Assembly (NCBI GenBank): GCA_965658025.1
Contig: CBFHQL010000004.1
Span: 1-64,000 of the forward strand
Length of the DNA: 64,000 nt
Reading direction: 5' to 3'
From: UBA3537 sp965658025
GTDB taxonomy: Bacteria; Bacteroidota; Bacteroidia; Flavobacteriales; Flavobacteriaceae
Both the position numbers and the translations under genes were made by a program. Positions 24,614 to 32,049 of this stretch are shown here, piece after piece. The notes under the pieces are model-generated. The model ran no database searches. It saw nothing but the letters and a program-made list of their open reading frames with translations, and was not told where the DNA came from. Each line of letters opens with the position of its first letter. Positions within the stretch are counted from its first letter, which is position 1.

Positions 24614-25182
24614 TGGAAATGATTGATCAACTATTGGAATTGGACAGTACCTTGTTGTTGTATCTCAATAATTTGGGTCATCCTAGTTGGGATGCCTTTT
24701 GGTTTGCTGTAACTCACAATTTTACATTTGTTCCCTTGTATGTGTTTTTGCTTTATTTAATGAGTAAAAATTTAACCAAAAAAGGTGTTGTTTTGCTTGT
24801 ATTTTCTTTGGCTGCAATGATTACATTTACAGACCAAATGACCAATGTTTTCAAATCAACTTTTCAGCGTTTAAGACCCTGTGCTCAAGATGGTATTGTC
24901 GAACTTTTGCGTTTAGGGGATTGCTCGGGCTTTGGTTTCTTTTCAGGTCATTCTTCCAATTCAATGGCCGCAGCAGTGTTCACGATTCTTATGTTGCGTT
25001 CAAAATACAGAGGGTACATTTTTTTAATGATTCCTTGGAGTATGATGGTAGGTTATAGCCGAATTTATGTTGGCAAGCACTATCCATTAGACGTTTTATG
25101 TGGTTGGGCTTTTGGGGTATTTTCGGGCTATCTATTTTATACTTTATTTAAATATTTAGAGCGAAGATTTGTGTTGCGCTAA
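24613..25182 (+). CDS. PAP2 superfamily phosphatase
   Basis: A membrane phosphatase of 189 residues with about five or six membrane segments. All three motifs are present: KSTFQRLRPC, GHSSNS within FFSGHSSNSMAA, and YSRIYVGKHYPLDVL. Such proteins dephosphorylate undecaprenyl pyrophosphate or lipid A. An extra GTG codon lies at 24610, but ATG 24613 (MEMIDQLLELD) is preferred, overlapping the upstream stop by 1 nt. The 3' end overlaps the convergent meaB gene by 27 bp. The substrate is not fixed by sequence. Confidence 0.9.
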   Translation: MEMIDQLLELDSTLLLYLNNLGHPSWDAFWFAVTHNFTFVPLYVFLLYLMSKNLTKKGVVLLVFSLAAMITFTDQMTNVFKSTFQRLRPCAQDGIVELLRLGDCSGFGFFSGHSSNSMAAAVFTILMLRSKYRGYIFLMIPWSMMVGYSRIYVGKHYPLDVLCGWAFGVFSGYLFYTLFKYLERRFVLR

Positions 25183-26250
25183 TACGGCTTGAGCAGCACT
25201 AAAAGGTGAAACCTTATTCTCTTTAACCAATTTGATTTGTTGTTCAATAAATTTTTTGGTCTTTTGCTGCTGGAATAAATCTGCACGGAGTTGATTTTCA
25301 ATGGATTGAATCATCCAAAATACATTTTGTTCTTCTCTTTTGTGTTGAAAGTATCCGTTGGTTAGCGTCTTTTTCACATAGCTTTCAATCATCGTCCATG
25401 CGTCTTCAATGCCGCTATGTTCCAAAGCACTGCACAATTTGACTTCAGGATTCCATCCAGAAGTTTTATCAGCATAAAGATGAAACGCACTCTTGAAGGC
25501 ACTCATGGCCAATTTGGCCGCTTGTATGTTTGCACCATCCGCTTTATTGATTAATATTCCATCGGCCATTTCAATGATACCACGTTTTATACCTTGAAGT
25601 TCATCACCTGCCCCTGCCAATTTTAGTAATAGGAAGAAATCAACCATTTCATATACTGCAGTTTCTCCTTGACCAACGCCAACGGTTTCAACTATAATTT
25701 TATCGAATCCTGCCGCCTCGCATAAAATAATGGCTTCTCGAGTGTATTGCCCCACACCGCCTAAAGTAGCACCAGAGGCCGTTGGACGAATAAATACATT
25801 TGACTCACGCACAAGCGCTGTCATTCGTGTTTTATCACCCAAAATACTGCCTTTGCTTTTACTGCTGCTTGGGTCTATGGCAAGTACTGCTAGTTTACAA
25901 TTTTGTTTTACTAAATATTGTCCAAGAGCTTCGATAAATGTGCTTTTTCCAACACCCGGAACACCAGTAATACCTACGCGAATAGATTGTGGTTTAGGGT
26001 GGCTTAAACACCTGTCAATCAGTGTGTTTGCCAATATTCTGTCGTCATGCTTTGCACTTTCTATAAGTGTAATGCCTTGACTCAAAGCGGTTGTGTTCCC
26101 ATCGATGATCCCTTTGAAAATTTCGTCAACAGTGCGTTTAATTTGACGCTTTTTTTTCAGTTGTTCAACGGCATTTTTATTGGTAGTTTCCTGTTCCGAA
26201 ATCCCTTTTTGTTCTTTGATTCCTTGAAAATTTTTAGTCTTTTTTTTCAA
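25156..26250 (-). CDS. meaB: Methylmalonyl-CoA mutase-associated GTPase (ArgK/MeaB family)
   Basis: MeaB is a G3E-type GTPase that guards and reloads the B12 cofactor of methylmalonyl-CoA mutase. The 364-residue protein has a P-loop GITGVPGVGKSTF, switch-region AIDPSSSKSKGSILGDKTRM, the conserved GATLGGVGQYTREAI and IVETVGVGQGE, and the specificity loop ILINKADG. The start is TTG at 26250; no in-frame ATG lies between it and an upstream stop, and the first 45 residues are a lysine-rich extension. The mutase itself is not in this window. The cobalamin adenosyltransferase at 30888 belongs to the same pathway. Confidence 0.92.
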   Translation of the reverse strand: MKKKTKNFQGIKEQKGISEQETTNKNAVEQLKKKRQIKRTVDEIFKGIIDGNTTALSQGITLIESAKHDDRILANTLIDRCLSHPKPQSIRVGITGVPGVGKSTFIEALGQYLVKQNCKLAVLAIDPSSSKSKGSILGDKTRMTALVRESNVFIRPTASGATLGGVGQYTREAIILCEAAGFDKIIVETVGVGQGETAVYEMVDFFLLLKLAGAGDELQGIKRGIIEMADGILINKADGANIQAAKLAMSAFKSAFHLYADKTSGWNPEVKLCSALEHSGIEDAWTMIESYVKKTLTNGYFQHKREEQNVFWMIQSIENQLRADLFQQQKTKKFIEQQIKLVKENKVSPFSAAQAVLAQHKSSL

Positions 26251-26359
26251 TGCTTTGATTTAATGGTACTTTTTATACCCACCTTCAAAGTCAAAGTTAA
26301 GCATAATTTTTATGTAGATGAGGTAAATATTTTCCGAGTACATATAGTATATTTACTCA

Positions 26360-27040
26360 ATGGATTTCGAAAATATTTTGGTAAGTAGTAGTTCTAGTCC
26401 TATAAAAATAATAGCACCACAAATTGATTTTGAAGCATATATCTCTATTGATTTATCTGCTGCGCATTTGCTTTTGTATGATGTTGATGCCCAATCTTCG
26501 GACTCATTTGCTGCTTATATTAGCGATTATCTCAAATCGCGTTCGAAACAAGTCGCTTATGGAGGCTATCTCGAGCTACGCTCTCTTTACAATAGAAGTC
26601 ATCATTTCCATAAGCATAAAGAAAATCAACGCAATATACATTTAGCAATAGACCTTTGGTGTAAAGCAAAAACGCCAGTTTTGGCTGCTTTTGATGGTTT
26701 TATTCATAGTTTTAAAAACAATACTGCTTTTGGGGACTATGGCCCTACAATTATTTTGGAACATTGCATTGATGGAATGACATTTTTCACCCTTTACGGC
26801 CATCTCTCCTTGGATTCTATTGCGCATTTAGAGGTAGGGGTAGAGGTCAAAGCAAGCGAAATTATTGGCTACTTAGGCACAGCTGAAGTTAATGGTGATT
26901 ATCCGCCGCACCTTCATTTTCAAATTATTAAAGACCTGCAAGGAAATTTTGGTGATTACCCTGGGGTTTGTAGCCAAAGTGAGGTTGATTTTTATAAAGA
27001 AAATTGTCCAGATCCCAATTTGATTTTGAAACTCAAATAA
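26360..27040 (+). CDS. M23 family metallopeptidase
   Basis: This 226-residue protein has the LytM/M23 metal site: NIHLAIDLWCKAKTPV (His and Asp ligands), TLYGHLSL and the C-terminal HLHFQIIKD. Members cut peptide crosslinks of peptidoglycan. The first 75 residues (before YGGYLELRSLYNRS) form a separate, unnamed domain. There is no signal peptide or lipobox, which is odd for a wall enzyme. It may be exported otherwise or may act in the cytoplasm. It is divergent from meaB and convergent with secA, ending 5 bp before the secA stop. Confidence 0.85.
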   Translation: MDFENILVSSSSSPIKIIAPQIDFEAYISIDLSAAHLLLYDVDAQSSDSFAAYISDYLKSRSKQVAYGGYLELRSLYNRSHHFHKHKENQRNIHLAIDLWCKAKTPVLAAFDGFIHSFKNNTAFGDYGPTIILEHCIDGMTFFTLYGHLSLDSIAHLEVGVEVKASEIIGYLGTAEVNGDYPPHLHFQIIKDLQGNFGDYPGVCSQSEVDFYKENCPDPNLILKLK

Positions 27041-27045
27041 AGGTT

Positions 27046-30000
27046 TTAGTCTCTAACCAAAATCCAATCGCCTTTTTTGATCAATGGTTCGGCTTGTTTG
27101 TATTTGAGTGTTTTGTTTTCACCACTCAATACATTTTTGATGGTAACTCGATCATTTCGACCAATTTTTGGTTGTTCGCGTACAATGGTTTCCACTACTT
27201 GGGACTTACGCTGGGTGTTTCCGGCTGCTCTGGATGCTGCAGCACGTTCGTCCATATTAGGAATGACATCTTTGGATGTTTGTACTTTTTCGCGTCGTCT
27301 GGTTTTGGCTTCCTGAATGGTATTTGCCGTTTCTTGTGGAATTTCTCCTTTGAATAAAAACGAAATCACATCTTTATTGACTTGATCAATCATGGCTTTG
27401 AACAACTCAAAGGATTCAAATTTATAAATCAAAAGTGGGTCTTTTTGTTCGTGTACAGCCAATTGCACAGATTGTTTCAATTCATCCATTTTTCGAAGAT
27501 GTGTTTTCCAGGATTCATCAATAATGGCGAGAGAAATATTTTTCTCAAAATCTGTGACTAATTGTTTTCCATTAGTTTCATAAGATTTTTCTAAATCTGT
27601 AATGACTTGGAGTGTTTTTGTTCCATCAGTGAAGGGCACAACAATTCGTTTAAATTTGTCGCGTTGCGTTTCGTATACATTTTTGATGACAGGGAAGGCC
27701 AAATCGGCATTGCGCTCCATTTTGTCTTCGTAGTGTTCAAAAGCGACTTTATAAACTTGTTTGGTAATTTCTGGTGCACTTGCATTTTCAAATTCACTTT
27801 GACTCAGTGGTGAACTCATTGAAAAATAGCGAATCAGTTCAAATTCAAAGTTTTTAAAATCGTTTGTTTCTTTATTTGTCTGTGTAATTATTTCTGCGGT
27901 ATCGTAAACCATATTGGCCAAATCTACACGCAAACGTTCACCATTTAGTGCGTTGAATCGTCTTTTGTAAACAACCTCACGTTGGGCATTCATCACATCA
28001 TCATATTCGAGCAATCGCTTTCGAATGCCAAATTGATTTTCTTCAACCTTTTTCTGTGCACGTTCTATAGATTTAGAAATCATGGAATGTTGAATCACTT
28101 CACCTTCCTCTAAGCCCATTCTATCCATCATTTTGGCAATACGTTCGCTTCCAAAAAGACGCATCAAGTTATCCTCTAGCGAAACATAAAATTGCGAACT
28201 TCCTGGGTCTCCCTGACGTCCCGCACGACCTCTAAGCTGTCGGTCTACACGACGCGAATCGTGACGCTCGGTTCCAACAATGGCCAATCCTCCAGCATTT
28301 TTGACTTCTTCAGACAATTTGATATCTGTTCCACGTCCTGCCATATTGGTTGCAATGGTAACTTGTCCTGGTTTTCCTGCTTCGGCTACAATATCTGCCT
28401 CTTTTTTATGCAGTTTTGCATTGAGTACATTGTGTGGAATTTTTCGAATACTGAGCATTTTTCCGAGCAATTCACTGATTTCTACACTAGTGGTGCCAAT
28501 CAAAACGGGGCGTCCTGCTTTCGATAGATTAGTAACTTCTTCGATTACTGCGTTGTATTTCTCACGTTTTGTTTTGTAGACTAAATCTTCTCTGTCGTCT
28601 CTTGCAATGGGACGATTTGTTGGAATTTCGACAACATCAAGTTTATAAATTTCCCAAAACTCTCCTGCTTCTGTTACGGCTGTTCCCGTCATGCCCGAAA
28701 GTTTACGGTACATACGGAAGTAGTTTTGAAGTGTAATGGTCGCAAAAGTTTGAGTAGCCGCTTCAATTTTCACATTTTCTTTGGCTTCAATAGCTTGGTG
28801 CAATCCATCACTATAACGGCGTCCGTCCATGATACGGCCAGTTTGCTCATCTACAATCATGACCTTGTTGTCCATGACCACATACTGAATGTCTTTTTCA
28901 AATAGGGCATAGGCCTTGAGCAATTGATTCATGGTATGGATTCGCTCAGATTTTACCCCAAATTCTCTAAATAATTCTTCTTTGAGTTCAGCTTCTTTTT
29001 CTGGTGCTAAGTTCTGATCTTCAATTTTTGAAATTTCCATTCCCATTTCGGGCATCACAAAAAAGTTTGGATCATCTTTTCCAGAAAGATAATCAACCCC
29101 CTTATCGGATAGCTCAATTTGATTATTTTTTTCATCAATCACATAATAGAGTTCCGCATCCACTTTGGGCATTTCTCTATTGTTGTCTTGCATGTAGAAG
29201 TTTTCAGTTTTTTGCAAAAGCTGTTTGATGCCTTCTTCACTCAAAAACTTAATCAGTGCTTTGTTTTTTGGCATACCTCTAAAGACACGTAACAATTGGA
29301 ATCCACCTTCTTTGGTGTCTCCATTAGCGATGCTCTTTTTGGCCTCGGCGAGCACTCCAGTAAGGTATTTTCTTTGGACGCTTACAATGTCTTGAATTTT
29401 GGGTTTGAGTTCCATAAACTCGTGTCGGTCGCCTTGTGGTACTGGTCCCGAAATAATCAATGGTGTTCTTGCATCATCAATGAGGACTGAATCGATCTCA
29501 TCAACGATGGCGTAGTGGTGTGGTTTTTGCACTAAATCTGCTGTGGTATGCGCCATATTATCGCGCAAATAATCAAATCCAAATTCGTTGTTTGTTCCGT
29601 ACGTAATATCTGCATTGTATGCTTTTTTGCGTTCTGCAGAATTGGGTTTGTGCAAATCAATACAATCAACACTCATACCATGGAATTGAAAAATAGGTGC
29701 CATCCATGCGCTATCCCTTTTTGCCAGATAATCATTGACAGTAACCAAATGCACCCCTTTTCCAGTTAATGCATTTAAATACACGGGTAGGGTGGCTACT
29801 AATGTTTTTCCTTCACCTGTTTGCATTTCAGCAATTTTACCTTGGTGCATGGCCACACCACCGATGAGTTGTACATCGTAGTGGATCATATCCCAAGTGA
29901 TAGGTTTTCCTGCTGCGTCCCAAGAATTTGCCCAAAGTGCATGACCTCCTTCTAGTGTTACATAAGGTTTAGTTCCCCCAATTTCACGATCAAAGGCATT

Positions 30001-30399
30001 GGCTGTAACCTTGATTGTGGTGTTGTGCACAAAACGTTTTGCAGTTTCTTTTACAACAGCAAAGGCCTCTGGTAAAATAGTATTGAGGACTTCCTGCGTT
30101 GTGGTATAAATCGCATCATTGAGTTGATCTATTTCTTCGTAGAGTTCTTCTTTTTGATCAATGTCAGAGATCGTATTTATTTCTTCTCGTAGTTGTTCTA
30201 TTTTTTCCTCGTGTTGCGCACAGGCCGATTGTATTTTTGATTTGAATTCGTCTGTTTTTGCTCTAAGTTCGTCATGAGATAGGACAGAAACTTTCGGTTC
30301 AAAAAGCTTTATTTCTTTAACGATAGGCATAATAGCCTTAACGTCTTGTTTGGATTTATCACCAACAAATACTTTTAATACTGAATTGAGTATACTCAT
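27046..30399 (-). CDS. secA: Preprotein translocase subunit SecA
   Basis: SecA is the ATPase that drives proteins through SecYEG. This 1117-residue version is longer than the 900-residue E. coli protein, as in other Bacteroidetes. It has Walker A EMQTGEGKTLV at about 189-199, DEIDSVLIDDARTPLIISGP (DEAD-type Walker B), the second helicase half ATNMAGRGTDIKL and RQLRGRAGRQGDPGSSQFYV, and the long helical scaffold and wing. The tail is QPKIGRNDRVTIKNVL ... GDWILVRD and lacks the usual cysteine-rich SEC-C zinc motif. It is monocistronic, with a -7 box at 30450-30457. Confidence 0.97.
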   Translation of the reverse strand: MSILNSVLKVFVGDKSKQDVKAIMPIVKEIKLFEPKVSVLSHDELRAKTDEFKSKIQSACAQHEEKIEQLREEINTISDIDQKEELYEEIDQLNDAIYTTTQEVLNTILPEAFAVVKETAKRFVHNTTIKVTANAFDREIGGTKPYVTLEGGHALWANSWDAAGKPITWDMIHYDVQLIGGVAMHQGKIAEMQTGEGKTLVATLPVYLNALTGKGVHLVTVNDYLAKRDSAWMAPIFQFHGMSVDCIDLHKPNSAERKKAYNADITYGTNNEFGFDYLRDNMAHTTADLVQKPHHYAIVDEIDSVLIDDARTPLIISGPVPQGDRHEFMELKPKIQDIVSVQRKYLTGVLAEAKKSIANGDTKEGGFQLLRVFRGMPKNKALIKFLSEEGIKQLLQKTENFYMQDNNREMPKVDAELYYVIDEKNNQIELSDKGVDYLSGKDDPNFFVMPEMGMEISKIEDQNLAPEKEAELKEELFREFGVKSERIHTMNQLLKAYALFEKDIQYVVMDNKVMIVDEQTGRIMDGRRYSDGLHQAIEAKENVKIEAATQTFATITLQNYFRMYRKLSGMTGTAVTEAGEFWEIYKLDVVEIPTNRPIARDDREDLVYKTKREKYNAVIEEVTNLSKAGRPVLIGTTSVEISELLGKMLSIRKIPHNVLNAKLHKKEADIVAEAGKPGQVTIATNMAGRGTDIKLSEEVKNAGGLAIVGTERHDSRRVDRQLRGRAGRQGDPGSSQFYVSLEDNLMRLFGSERIAKMMDRMGLEEGEVIQHSMISKSIERAQKKVEENQFGIRKRLLEYDDVMNAQREVVYKRRFNALNGERLRVDLANMVYDTAEIITQTNKETNDFKNFEFELIRYFSMSSPLSQSEFENASAPEITKQVYKVAFEHYEDKMERNADLAFPVIKNVYETQRDKFKRIVVPFTDGTKTLQVITDLEKSYETNGKQLVTDFEKNISLAIIDESWKTHLRKMDELKQSVQLAVHEQKDPLLIYKFESFELFKAMIDQVNKDVISFLFKGEIPQETANTIQEAKTRRREKVQTSKDVIPNMDERAAASRAAGNTQRKSQVVETIVREQPKIGRNDRVTIKNVLSGENKTLKYKQAEPLIKKGDWILVRD

Positions 30400-30449
30400 T
30401 ATGGTGCTGTTCTAATTTTTTGTCTTTAAGTCTTAGTATGTAGGACTGT

Positions 30450-30457
30450 CAAATATA
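30450..30457 (-). promoter_or_regulatory. -7 box of secA
   Basis: The reverse strand reads TATATTTG, an exact TAnnTTTG match, 51 bp before the secA ATG. No -33 TTG is at good spacing, so the call rests on the -7 box. Confidence 0.4.
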
Positions 30458-30494
30458 CGGCTTGTTCTCAATTTTAGAGAATAATTGTCCCAAA

Positions 30495-30520
30495 AAAAAA
30501 GTCTCTTTTGAGACTTTTTT
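30495..30520 (-). terminator. Intrinsic terminator after the DUF2795 gene
   Basis: A perfect 11-bp stem (AAAAAAGTCTC / GAGACTTTTTT) with a TTTT loop begins 3 bp past the DUF2795 stop (30523). It has a U-run on both strands and can work in both directions. It separates DUF2795 from secA, which is transcribed on the same strand and begins at 30399. It is the clearest hairpin terminator in the window. Confidence 0.8.
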
Positions 30521-30522
30521 GT

Positions 30523-30744
30523 TTAGTATTCATCTTCATTCCAAAGATAGTCTTCGTCTGAAGGATAATCTGGCCATATTTCTTGAATTGAATCATAAGT
30601 TTCACCCTCGTCCTCTATAGCTTGTAAATTTTCTACAACTTCTAGGGGAGAACCAGTTCTTATGGAGTAATCAATCAACTCATCTTTTGTTGCAGGCCAC
30701 GGTGCGTCACTTAAGTACGATGCTAATTCGAGTGTCCAGTACAT
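30523..30744 (-). CDS. DUF2795 domain-containing protein
   Basis: The protein has 73 residues. The sequence YWTLELASYLSDAPWPATKDELIDYSIRTG fits the DUF2795 helical domain, a short family without known function that is widely found near housekeeping genes. An acidic tail (YPSDEDYLWNEDEY) follows. The gene has a near-ideal promoter (30767-30796) and an intrinsic terminator 3 bp after the stop, so it is expressed as an independent, probably abundant, monocistronic message. Function unknown. Confidence 0.85.
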   Translation of the reverse strand: MYWTLELASYLSDAPWPATKDELIDYSIRTGSPLEVVENLQAIEDEGETYDSIQEIWPDYPSDEDYLWNEDEY

Positions 30745-30766
30745 AATCTATGTGTTTAATTTTCTG

Positions 30767-30796
30767 CAAAAATAAATTTTTACCTGAAAAAGTCAA
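30767..30796 (-). promoter_or_regulatory. Promoter of the DUF2795 gene
   Basis: On the reverse strand, TTG (30794-30796), a 19-bp spacer and TATTTTTG (30767-30774) match the Bacteroidetes consensus exactly. The -7 box is 23 bp before the ATG at 30744. Together with the terminator downstream this gives a complete single-gene unit. Confidence 0.6.
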
Positions 30797-30887
30797 GAAA
30801 AATCACACTTATTTAATTTGTAGTTATTAACCGTTTTTTTAATAATCAATTTTTCATTACAAAAAGTTAGATTATACTTCTTATTGA

Positions 30888-31451
30888 TTAACTCTTTTGG
30901 GAAGGAATCCATTTAATTTCTTTAACCTCAAAGCGTTTTGCTTGTATTCGAGCATACACAAATAAATAATCTGAGAGACGATTTAAATAGATCAGAATAT
31001 TCGCATTAATTTCATGATGTTCAGACACTTGACTTACTCTACGTTCTGCTCTTCTACATACACATCGTGCGATATGACAATAAGATACTACAGGATGACC
31101 GCCAGGCAAAATAAAGTGTGTCATTGGCGATAATGTGGTGTTCATGTCATCAATTTCTGACTCTAAAAGTGTAATAGAATTCTTTTTTATTTCAGGAAGT
31201 TTTAATTGATTTTTTTGACTGTTTTTTGGACCTGATGCCAAATGCGCACCTATTTCAAAAAGGGTGTTTTGTATCGAAATAAGGGCTCTTTTTTGTTTGG
31301 TGTCCTCGATATGATCTCGTAAAAGTCCTATGTGTGCATTAAGTTCATCAATTGTTCCGTAGGCTTCAACAAAGAGGTTGTGTTTTTGTACTCTTGTTCC
31401 GCCAAAAAGAGCAGTAGTTCCGCCATCTCCAGTTTTTGTGTAAATTTTCAT
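30888..31451 (-). CDS. Cob(I)alamin adenosyltransferase (PduO type)
   Basis: This enzyme converts cob(I)alamin to adenosylcobalamin using ATP. The 187-residue protein opens MKIYTKTGDGGTTALFGGTR, the nucleotide loop of the PduO family, then EAYGTIDELNAHIGLLRD and the catalytic helix CHIARCVCRRAERRVS. The SYLNRLSDYLF-like C-terminal motif (IYLNRLSDYLFVYAR) closes the domain. It is the last gene of a minus-strand run of five genes beginning at 36183. Together with meaB it implies a B12-dependent methylmalonyl-CoA mutase elsewhere in the genome. Confidence 0.94.
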   Translation of the reverse strand: MKIYTKTGDGGTTALFGGTRVQKHNLFVEAYGTIDELNAHIGLLRDHIEDTKQKRALISIQNTLFEIGAHLASGPKNSQKNQLKLPEIKKNSITLLESEIDDMNTTLSPMTHFILPGGHPVVSYCHIARCVCRRAERRVSQVSEHHEINANILIYLNRLSDYLFVYARIQAKRFEVKEIKWIPSQKS

Positions 31452-31482
31452 GGAATCAAATTAGTTCCTAAAGTTAATAAAT

Positions 31483-32049
31483 TTATAACCGAATTGTAAA
31501 ATGTTCTTTGTTTTGTTCTTTGCGAAAACATAAAATTCCAAACCAATAGGTGTCTATACTCACACGAACTAATGGGTTAGATTTTAGTTGCTTCCAGTAC
31601 TGAAATTGTGTGGATGATTGCCGTATATCTTCAATTAATAGGATGGAATCATTACTGCATTGTTTCATGAGTAGCTGATATTCCTCACTATTGTCCAACG
31701 GTAAACTTTTGAAGTAGATTAGTTGTTTTTGTTTAAAATTTGTGATTTTCGGAATTTTCCCCGAGTAGGTTTTCACCACTGAATCAGGGTTTGAAGACAG
31801 TGCGATTTTAAAATTTTCGGTTAAATATTTAGGGTAATAGATAGTGTCAAAATTGAAATAATCTATAAAACGACAAAGAAATTTCGTTTTCTTAGAATGT
31901 GCTGTACTGGTGTTTAATTTGTTGTAAGCGTTATATTTTTTTTTAGCATAAAAACATTTGGTGACCAAGGCAAAAACAAAGGGCGAATGAATACCGTGTT
32001 GGTTTGTGGAACGCCACAAAAATACGAAGTAGAGCCACAGTTTTCTCAT
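31483..32049 (-). CDS. Degenerate methyltransferase-family protein without SAM motifs
   Basis: The protein has 188 residues. The ends match a Flavobacteriaceae class I methyltransferase family of about 250 residues that I know: FLWRSTNQHGIHSPFVFALV at the N-terminus and FRKEQNKEHFTIRL at the C-terminus, with IDTYWFGILCF just before. In that family the middle carries an acidic DFGAGS loop and the SAM motif LELGTSLGIAT. Here the first is absent and the second position reads FDTIYYPKYLTENFKIAL. The glycine-rich SAM site is therefore gone and about 65 residues are missing. The frame is intact and overlaps the upstream ABC-F gene by 4 nt. It is probably a non-catalytic remnant or pseudoenzyme. Confidence 0.65.
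   Translation of the reverse strand: MRKLWLYFVFLWRSTNQHGIHSPFVFALVTKCFYAKKKYNAYNKLNTSTAHSKKTKFLCRFIDYFNFDTIYYPKYLTENFKIALSSNPDSVVKTYSGKIPKITNFKQKQLIYFKSLPLDNSEEYQLLMKQCSNDSILLIEDIRQSSTQFQYWKQLKSNPLVRVSIDTYWFGILCFRKEQNKEHFTIRL

Noticed and set aside
27077..30000. Several plus-strand open frames opposite secA
   Set aside because: All overlap an unambiguous SecA coding sequence and show compositional signs of antisense reading (rich in S, F, I, L) with no motifs.
30745..30887. Small RNA or short gene between DUF2795 and the adenosyltransferase
   Set aside because: Beyond the DUF2795 promoter it is AT-rich sequence without a stable hairpin or open frame of note.
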